Assembly: GCA_963754235.1 (NCBI GenBank)
Contig: CAVWFK010000025.1
Span: 32,936-96,935 of the forward strand
DNA: 64,000 nucleotides
DNA from: DATAYA01 sp963754235
GTDB taxonomy: Bacteria > Pseudomonadota > Alphaproteobacteria > Acetobacterales > Acetobacteraceae
Direction of reading: 5' to 3'
The position numbers and the translations under genes were made by a program. Below the pieces are notes generated by a model. The model searched no databases, was not told the origin of the DNA, and saw only the letters and a list, made by a program, of their open reading frames with translations. Below are positions 58,037 to 64,000 of the stretch, piece after piece. Numbering within the stretch: position 1 is the stretch's first letter; each line of letters begins with the position of its first letter.

Positions 58037-58376
58037 CGGCCGGGGCCTTCCGGAGGCAAGGAGAGAGGCGCAGAGTGGCGCAACCGGCGCGGGATGGGAA
58101 CCGTCCTGGGTGCGAAGATGGCGGAGGCGAGGATGGCGGGCGTGAAAATCCCGCCCGCCTCTGCCGCGTTGCAGGGAAAGAAGCTTCGACATCCGCGCCC
58201 CGATCGCCGGCTGGATCGGCAGCGGTCGCGGGTGTGGGAGCGGCCTTGGAAATGGGCAGCGGACCTCTAGGCAACCAAACGCGGCGGTTGTAGCGGCAAA
58301 ACTTTTTACCGAATCGCACGCGAGTCGCGTTATTCTCTAGGGTCTGCGGCCGAAAATACATCCGCGGAGTACTCGG

Positions 58377-60323
58377 ATGCCGATTGCTGACGATCTGTTC
58401 ACCAACTACGCCCGGTCCTACGAGGCCCGCCGCGAGGCGGAGCTGACCTTGGGGGAGTTCCTCGCAGGGTGCCGAGACGACCCGATGATGTATGCCTCCG
58501 CCCCGGAGCGGATGCTGGCAGCGATCGGCGAGCCGGAGATGATCGACAGCTCGAAGGACGCCCGGCTCGGCCGGATCTTCATGAACCGGACGATCCGCGT
58601 CTATCCGACCTTCGCCGAGTTCTACGGCATGGAGGAGACGATCGAGCGGATCGTCGGCTTCTTCCGCCACGCCGCCCAGGGGCTCGAGGAACGCAAGCAG
58701 ATCCTCTATCTGCTCGGCCCCGTCGGCGGCGGCAAATCCTCCCTCGCCGAGCGGCTGAAGGCGCTGATGGAGGCGCATCCCATCTATGTGCTGAAGGCGG
58801 GCGACCAGATCAGCCCGGTCTTCGAGAGCCCGCTCGGCCTGTTCGATCCCGAGACGATGGGGCCGGGGCTGGAGGACCGCTACGGCATCCCCCGCCGCCG
58901 CCTCGCCGGGCCGATGAGCCCGTGGTGCCTCAAGCGGCTCGACGAGTTCGGCGGCGACCTTGGGCGCTTCCGGGTGGTGCGGCTGCGGCCGTCGCGGCTG
59001 CGCCAGATCGCGGTCGCCAAGACCGAGCCGGGCGATGAGAACAACCAGGACATATCGAGCCTGGTCGGCAAGGTCGATATCCGCAAGCTGGAACTCTACC
59101 CGCAGAACGACCCGGACGCCTACAGCTACTCGGGCGGGCTGAACCGCGCCAACCAGGGCATCCTCGAATTCGTCGAGATGTTCAAGGCGCCGATCAAGAT
59201 GCTGCATCCGCTGCTGACCGCGACCCAGGAGGGCAATTACATCGGCACCGAGAACATCGGCGCCATCCCCTTCTCCGGCATGATCCTGGCGCACTCCAAC
59301 GAGGCGGAGTGGCAGACCTTCAAGAACAACCGCAACAACGAGGCCTTCATCGACCGCATCTACGTCATCAAGGTGCCGTACTGCGTGCGGGTGACGGAGG
59401 AGAAGAAGATCTACGAGAAGCTGCTGTCCGGCTCCGAGCTGTCGGGTGCCGCCTGCGCGCCGGCGACGCTGGAGATGCTGGCCCGCTTCTCGGTGCTGTC
59501 GCGTCTGCGCAAGCACGAGAACTCCAACCTGTTCGCCAAGATGCGCGTCTATGACGGCGAGAGCCTGAAGGAGACCGACCCGCGCGCCAAGACGATGCAG
59601 GAATACCGCGACGCCGCCGGCCCCGAGGAGGGGATGGACGGCGCCTCGACCCGCTTCGCCTTCAAGGTGCTGGCCTCGACCTTCAATTACGACACGATCG
59701 AGGTCGCGGCCGACCCGGTGCATCTGATGTACGTGCTCGAACAGTCGATCCGCCGCGAGCAGTTGCCCGAGGAGGCCGAGCGGCGCTATCTCGACTTCAT
59801 CAAGAGCGAGCTGGCGCCACGCTACGCCGAGTTCATCGGCCACGAAATCCAGAAGGCGTATCTGGAGAGCTATCACGATTACGGCCAGAACCTGTTCGAC
59901 CGCTACGTGTCGTACGCGGATGCCTGGATCGAGGACATCGACTTCAAGGACCCCGACACCGGGCAACTGCTGAACCGCGAGCTGCTGAACCAGGAGCTGA
60001 CCAAGGTCGAGAAGCCGGCGGGGATCGCCAACCCCAAGGACTTCCGCAACGAGGTGGTGAAGTTCACGCTGCGCGCGCGCGCCACCCACGGTGGCCGCAA
60101 CCCGTCCTGGACCAGCTATGAGAAGCTGCGCGAGGTGATCGAGCGGCGGATGTTCAGCCAGGTGGAGGAGCTGCTGCCGGTGATCAGCTTCGGCTCGAAG
60201 AAGGACAGCGAGACCGAGCGCAAGCACGACGAGTTCGTCTCCCGCATGATGGGGCGCGGCTACACCGAGCGGCAGGTGCGCCGGCTGGTCGAGTGGTATA
60301 TGCGGGTGAAGCAGGCCGGATAA
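58377..60323 (+). CDS. prkA: PrkA-type serine protein kinase (YeaG)
   Basis: 648 residues. PrkA AAA+ part: Walker A GPVGGGKSS (114-122), then LMEAHPIYVLKAGDQISPVFESPLGLFDP and the conserved GMILAHSNEAEWQTF. The C-terminal PrkA domain with kinase-like Lys/Asp motifs follows. Known for stress/starvation signalling in E. coli (YeaG) and B. subtilis. 15 bases ahead of yeaH. Confidence 0.96.
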   Translation: MPIADDLFTNYARSYEARREAELTLGEFLAGCRDDPMMYASAPERMLAAIGEPEMIDSSKDARLGRIFMNRTIRVYPTFAEFYGMEETIERIVGFFRHAAQGLEERKQILYLLGPVGGGKSSLAERLKALMEAHPIYVLKAGDQISPVFESPLGLFDPETMGPGLEDRYGIPRRRLAGPMSPWCLKRLDEFGGDLGRFRVVRLRPSRLRQIAVAKTEPGDENNQDISSLVGKVDIRKLELYPQNDPDAYSYSGGLNRANQGILEFVEMFKAPIKMLHPLLTATQEGNYIGTENIGAIPFSGMILAHSNEAEWQTFKNNRNNEAFIDRIYVIKVPYCVRVTEEKKIYEKLLSGSELSGAACAPATLEMLARFSVLSRLRKHENSNLFAKMRVYDGESLKETDPRAKTMQEYRDAAGPEEGMDGASTRFAFKVLASTFNYDTIEVAADPVHLMYVLEQSIRREQLPEEAERRYLDFIKSELAPRYAEFIGHEIQKAYLESYHDYGQNLFDRYVSYADAWIEDIDFKDPDTGQLLNRELLNQELTKVEKPAGIANPKDFRNEVVKFTLRARATHGGRNPSWTSYEKLREVIERRMFSQVEELLPVISFGSKKDSETERKHDEFVSRMMGRGYTERQVRRLVEWYMRVKQAG

Positions 60324-60338
60324 CGAAGGCGCCGACCC

Positions 60339-61653
60339 ATGTACATCGTCGATCGCCGCCTGAACCCGAAGGGCAAGAGCCTCGGCAACCGGCAGCGATT
60401 CCTGCGCCGTGCCAAGGCGCTGGTGCGGCAGGCGGTGCACGAGAATTCGTCAAGCCGCAGCATCCGCGACGCCGAGCAGGGGGGCGAGATCACCATCCCC
60501 GCCGACGACCTTCGCGAACCCACGTTCCGTCGCTCGGCCTCGGGCGGCGTGCGCGACCATGTGCTGCCCGGCAACAAGCGCTATGTCGAGGGCGACGCGA
60601 TCCCGCGGCCGCAGGGCGGCGCCGGCGGGCAGGGCAGCGAGGGCAGTCCCGACGGCGGCGGCGAGGACGCGTTCCGTTTCGCGCTCTCCACCGACGAGTT
60701 CATGGAGATCTTCCTCGAGGACCTCGAACTGCCGAACCTCGCCAAGCGCAAGGTGGCGAGCATCGAGGGCCACGCATGGCGGCGTGCCGGGTATTCGATC
60801 GTGGGCTCGCCCGCGAACTTCGCCCTGGGTCGGACGATGCGCAACAGCCTCTCGCGCCGGATTGCGCTCAGGCGCCCGAAGCGGGCCGAATTGCAGGCGC
60901 TGGCGGAGGAGATCTGGGCACTCGAAGCGAGCGGCGACGATCCGGTGCAGCTCGCGAAGCTGCGCGAGGAGCTGGAGCGGCTGACGCGGCGCAGCCAGCG
61001 CATCCCCTATATCGACCCGATCGACGTCCGCTATCGCAACTTCCAGGCGGTGCCGAAGCCGGCGGCGCAGGCGGTGATGTTCTGCCTGATGGACGTGTCC
61101 GGCTCGATGACCGAGCACATGAAGGACCTCGCCAAGCGGTTCTTCACCCTGCTCTACATCTTCCTCCGCCGGCGTTACCGGCACGTCGATATCGTCTTCA
61201 TCCGCCACACCCACCAGGCGGCGGAGGTGGACGAGGAGACGTTCTTCTACTCGCCCGAGACCGGCGGCACGGTGGTCTCCACGGCGCTCGAGGAGATGGA
61301 TCGCGTGGTGCGCGAGCGCTACAAGTCCGAGGACTGGAACATCTACGCGGCCCAGGCGTCGGACGGCGACAATACGTCGAGCGACAATGCGCGCACCGCC
61401 GCGATCCTGACCGAGCGCATCCTGCCGGTGTGCCAGGTACTACGCCTATCTCGAAGTCGGCCGCGAGGGCGATGGCGGCCCGATCGGCTTCGCGCCGCGC
61501 GAGAGCGATCTGTGGCGGACCTATGCGCTGGCGCGCAAGGCGGGCGCGCCGCTGGCGATGCGCAAGGTGCGGCACCGGCGCGACATCTATCCGGTGTTCC
61601 GCGACCTGTTCGCCAAGCAGCCGGCCGGCGCCGCCGCCGAGGCGCACGCCTGA
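60339..61653 (+). CDS. yeaH: YeaH/YhbH (DUF444) VWA protein, one frameshift
   Basis: Starts MYIVDRRLNPKGKSLGNRQRFLRRAKALV. VWA MIDAS: FCLMDVSGSMTEHMKDLAKRFF (DxSxS). One extra G near 61438 shifts frame; after it YYAYLEVGREGDGGPIGFAPRESDLWRTY to the end. About 437 residues. Partner of PrkA. SpoVR starts four bases downstream. Confidence 0.94.
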
Positions 61654-61657
61654 GCCG

Positions 61658-63187
61658 ATGAGCCGCCTGCTCTATAAGGGCGCGGAGTGGGATTACGACA
61701 CGATCCGCCGCGCCTATGACGCGATCGAGGTGGTCGCCACGCGCGACCTCGGCCTCGACACCTACCCGAACCAGGTCGAGGTGATCAGCAGCGAGCAGAT
61801 GCTCGATGCCTATTCGTCGGTCGGGATGCCGCTGTTCTACCGGCACTGGTCGTTCGGCAAGCACTTCATCCGCCACGAGGGCCTGTATCGGAGCGGAATG
61901 CAGGGACTTGCCTACGAGATCGTCATCAACTCCAACCCCTGCATCAGCTACATCATGGAAGAGAATACCGCGACGATGCAGGCGCTGGTGATCGCGCACG
62001 CGGCGTTCGGGCACAACCACTTCTTCAAGAACAACTACCTGTTCCGGCAGTGGACGGATGCCGACGGCATTCTCAACTATCTGGAGTTCGCCAAGTCCTA
62101 CATCGCGAACTGCGAGGAACGCTACGGCGAGCAGGCGGTGGAGCGGCTGCTCGATGCGGCGCACGCGCTGATGCGCCACGGCGTGCATCGCTACCCGCGC
62201 AAGCGCGCGACCGACCTCGCGACCGAGGAGAAGCGCGAGCGCGAGCGGCGCGAGCACGAGCGGGCGGTGTTCAACGACCTCTGGCGCACCGTGCCCGGCA
62301 AGCAGCGCAGCGCCAACGACCGCTCCGACGAGGAGCGGCGCCGCGCGCTGCTGGAACTGCCGGAGGAGAACATCCTCTATTTCCTGGAGAAGAAGGCGCC
62401 GCGGCTGAAGCCCTGGCAGCGCGAGGTGCTGCGCATCGTGCGCCACATCGCGCAGTATTTCTATCCGCAGGGCCAGACCAAGCTGATGAACGAGGGCTGC
62501 GCCACGTTCTGCCACTACCGCATCATGAACCGGCTGTACGAGAAGGGCCGGATCAACGACGGGGCGATGGTGGAGTTCCTGCACTCCCACACCAACGTCG
62601 TGATGCAGCCGGATTTCGACGATCCGCACTATTCGGGGATCAACCCGTACGCGCTCGGGTTCGCGATGATGCAGGATATCGCGCGCATCGCCGAGGCACC
62701 GACCGAGGAGGATCACGCCTGGTTTCCCGAGCTTGCCGGCAGCGGCGACGCGATGGCGGCGTTGCGCGACGTGTGGGCCAACTACCGCGACGACAGCTTC
62801 ATCCTGCAATTCCTGAGCCCGCGGCTGATCCGGCAGTTCCGCCTGTTCCATGTGACGGACGATACCGACGAGCCGATCCTGCGGGTCGATGCGATCCACG
62901 ACGAGCCGGGCTATCGCCGTATCCGTCAGCGGCTGTCGCGGCAGTACGACGTCGCCTGGCTCGACCCCGACATCCAGGTGGTCGATGTCGATCTCGCCGG
63001 CGACCGCAAGCTGATCGTGCATCACCGCGCGCTGAACCGCGTGCTGCTCGACGAGGAGGATGCGCGCTACGTGCTGCAGCACCTCGCCGATCTCTGGGGC
63101 TACGACGTGGTGCTGAAGGAGATCGACCCGGCGAGCGAGGCGGTGCTGCGCGAGCATTCTGCGCGGGCGCGGGACCGGCTGCGGTAA
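61658..63187 (+). CDS. SpoVR-family protein (YcgB)
   Basis: 509 residues, full length. SpoVR pattern: LLYKGAEWDYDTIRRAYDAIEVVATRDLGLDTYPNQVEVI, YEIVINSNPCISYIMEENTATMQALVIAHAAFGHNHFFKNNYLF, NEGCATFCHYRIMNRLYEKG. Always found with prkA-yeaH; role in starvation or sporulation-like states. Third gene of a stress operon. Confidence 0.95.
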   Translation: MSRLLYKGAEWDYDTIRRAYDAIEVVATRDLGLDTYPNQVEVISSEQMLDAYSSVGMPLFYRHWSFGKHFIRHEGLYRSGMQGLAYEIVINSNPCISYIMEENTATMQALVIAHAAFGHNHFFKNNYLFRQWTDADGILNYLEFAKSYIANCEERYGEQAVERLLDAAHALMRHGVHRYPRKRATDLATEEKRERERREHERAVFNDLWRTVPGKQRSANDRSDEERRRALLELPEENILYFLEKKAPRLKPWQREVLRIVRHIAQYFYPQGQTKLMNEGCATFCHYRIMNRLYEKGRINDGAMVEFLHSHTNVVMQPDFDDPHYSGINPYALGFAMMQDIARIAEAPTEEDHAWFPELAGSGDAMAALRDVWANYRDDSFILQFLSPRLIRQFRLFHVTDDTDEPILRVDAIHDEPGYRRIRQRLSRQYDVAWLDPDIQVVDVDLAGDRKLIVHHRALNRVLLDEEDARYVLQHLADLWGYDVVLKEIDPASEAVLREHSARARDRLR

Positions 63188-63249
63188 GGAAGGTCGGGGC
63201 TCCGCCTCCGCGGGCATTCCAATTGGCTCAAGCGGGCCCATTGGAACCT

Positions 63250-63303
63250 TGGCCCGCTCCGCCCCGACACCCCGCCAAGGGCGTTCGCCCTTGGAACCCT
63301 TGA
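63250..63303. repeat. dispersed GC-rich repeat, copy C (inverted)
   Basis: CCCGCCAAGGGCG and CGCCCTTGGAACCC are the inverse of copies A and B. Shorter than the other two copies. Confidence 0.55.
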
Positions 63304-63326
63304 CTGGAAAGAAACTGCTCAGCCGT

Positions 63327-63419
63327 CATCGCGAGCCGCCGCTTGGCGGCGTGGCGATCCAAGCGTGAGGCACCGAGCGGCCCGCCTGGATCGCCACGGC
63401 GCTCCGCGCCTCGCGATGA
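63327..63419. repeat. REP-like palindrome (second copy)
   Basis: Tips ATCGCGAG and CTCGCGAT; inside GGCGATCCAAGCGTGAGG and GGCCCGCCTGGATCGCC. Same family as 8608-8698, opposite orientation. Confidence 0.7.
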
Positions 63420-63496
63420 TCGGACCCGCCTCATATCCAGCGGGTCGGCGCCGGTAATGGCGAACCTGACGGCCGAAGAACAGGGCCTTTCGCGCG

Positions 63497-63879
63497 ATTT
63501 ACAACGATGAGCGGCCGCACGAGGCGCTTGGCCAGGAGACCCCGGCCAGCCATTACGGGCGAGCGCGCGGCGGTATCCGCCGCGGCTGGAAGAGCCGCAG
63601 TATGATGCCGCCCAGGCGGTGCGGCGTGTGCGCTCGAATGACGAGATCCGATGGGGCGGCGATCTGATTTTTCTCAGCGAGAGTTTGATTGGCGAACCTG
63701 TGGGCGTCGGTGAGACGCGAGCCGGTGATTGGCTGGTCTGGTTCGTGGACGTGCCGCTTGGCCTGATTGAGCGGCGGAGCCGAAAACTGCGCCCCTTTGG
63801 CCCGGCTCGGCCCGCCCGGTCGGGGCGGGCCGGGCCGGGCCGGGCCGGGCCGGCCCGGCCCGGCCAAAGGGGCGTGTGA
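63497..63879 (+). pseudogene. IS481-type transposase C-terminal remnant
   Basis: Reads FRAIYNDERPHEALGQETPASHYGR, then after a frame slip YPPRLEEPQYDAAQAVRRVRS and ESLIGEPVGVGETRAGDWLV, the well-known tail of IS481-family integrase-core transposases. The DDE N-terminal part is absent. It ends in a GGGCC-rich run. Confidence 0.7.
63798..63867. repeat. GGGCC/GGCCC-rich low-complexity tract
   Basis: About 70 bases almost wholly of CCCG/GGGCC units, several forming perfect inverses (GGGCCGGGCC and GGCCCGGCCC). It lies at the end of the IS481 remnant. The remaining bases to 64000 show no gene. Confidence 0.7.
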
Positions 63880-64000
63880 ACAAACCGGGGAACTTGTCAA
63901 CGATGTGTCCGGCCCAAAGTGTCAATGAACTATCCGGTTGCTCAAGCGTCGCCGCGGCACCCGCGCCCGCCGGTCATCGGCCGGCCCTTGTCGCGGCTGC

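Noticed and set aside
57522..60440. Very long minus-strand open frame across prkA
   Set aside because: It is a shadow of prkA caused by high GC; prkA on the plus strand has clear PrkA motifs.
63188..63326. Possible small gene after spoVR
   Set aside because: The open frames only span repeats; no start with ribosome site or recognisable domain.

Overview
The window is very GC-rich, with tightly packed short operons. It carries alphaproteobacterial hallmarks: a MetH preceded by an ArsR-methyltransferase regulator, a Kdo hydroxylase, and AMACR/CaiB plus ETF/HBD acyl-CoA enzymes. I infer an alphaproteobacterium, probably Rhodospirillales/Acetobacteraceae-like; the exact genus cannot be read from the sequence.

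Layout. 1-0.6 kb: 5' part of a mechanosensitive-channel gene. 0.7-3.6 kb: HIG1-like peptide, then etfB-etfA-hbd. 3.7-4.4 kb: a UPF0175/PIN toxin-antitoxin pair, toxin frameshifted. 4.5-7.0 kb: MFS transporter, PRC-barrel protein, SDR. 7.0-9.3 kb: an IS110/IS1111-type element, a REP-like palindrome, and a 39-bp tandem array split by a 276-bp MITE-like element. 9.5-13.1 kb: AhpD-like protein, acyl-CoA synthetase and CaiB/AMACR enzyme. 13.5-18.1 kb: two-subunit aconitase X, DUF1127-EamA fusion with divergent WYL regulator, AEC permease. 18.6-24.2 kb: a self-contained alternative Hsp70 machine (large TPR-like protein, J-like protein with PPD instead of HPD, GrpE, Hsp70, zinc-ribbon protein). 24.3-29.2 kb: hypothetical protein, ArsR-methyltransferase (SahR-like) and metH. 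29.3-35.7 kb: mdh, VapBC, an OYE-family reductase, SDR, pdxY, MntA/HepT, Kdo hydroxylase. 35.8-44.6 kb: a complete aminoethylphosphonate pathway (LysR, phnW, phnA, phnY, phnSTUV). 44.6-52.2 kb: Uma2 nuclease, a PbfA-like class-III PLP enzyme with a DMT transporter, a DeoR regulator, a DMGDH-like flavoenzyme and a SIS protein. 52.4-58.2 kb: response regulator, glycogen-debranching-type enzyme, epimerase, GNAT, YdcF. 58.4-63.2 kb: prkA-yeaH-spoVR. 63.2-64 kb: repeats and an IS481-type transposase remnant.

How the genes work together. PhnSTUV imports 2-aminoethylphosphonate; PhnW, PhnY and PhnA convert it to phosphonoacetaldehyde, phosphonoacetate, then acetate and phosphate. PbfA would feed hydroxylated aminoethylphosphonate into the same intermediate. 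TGTGGCA direct repeats with a 10-bp period lie both at the DMT-pbfA/deoR divergent promoter and ahead of the DMGDH-like gene, so one DeoR regulon probably joins them. The Hsp70 cluster looks like a dedicated chaperone system distinct from housekeeping DnaK/DnaJ.

Quality caveat. About 20 single-base frame shifts break otherwise well-conserved genes, including metH and mdh, and nearly all are +1 insertions. I treat most as probable assembly errors and annotate the genes across the breaks. The 5-bp CTAGT duplication in the PIN toxin looks like a real mutation.
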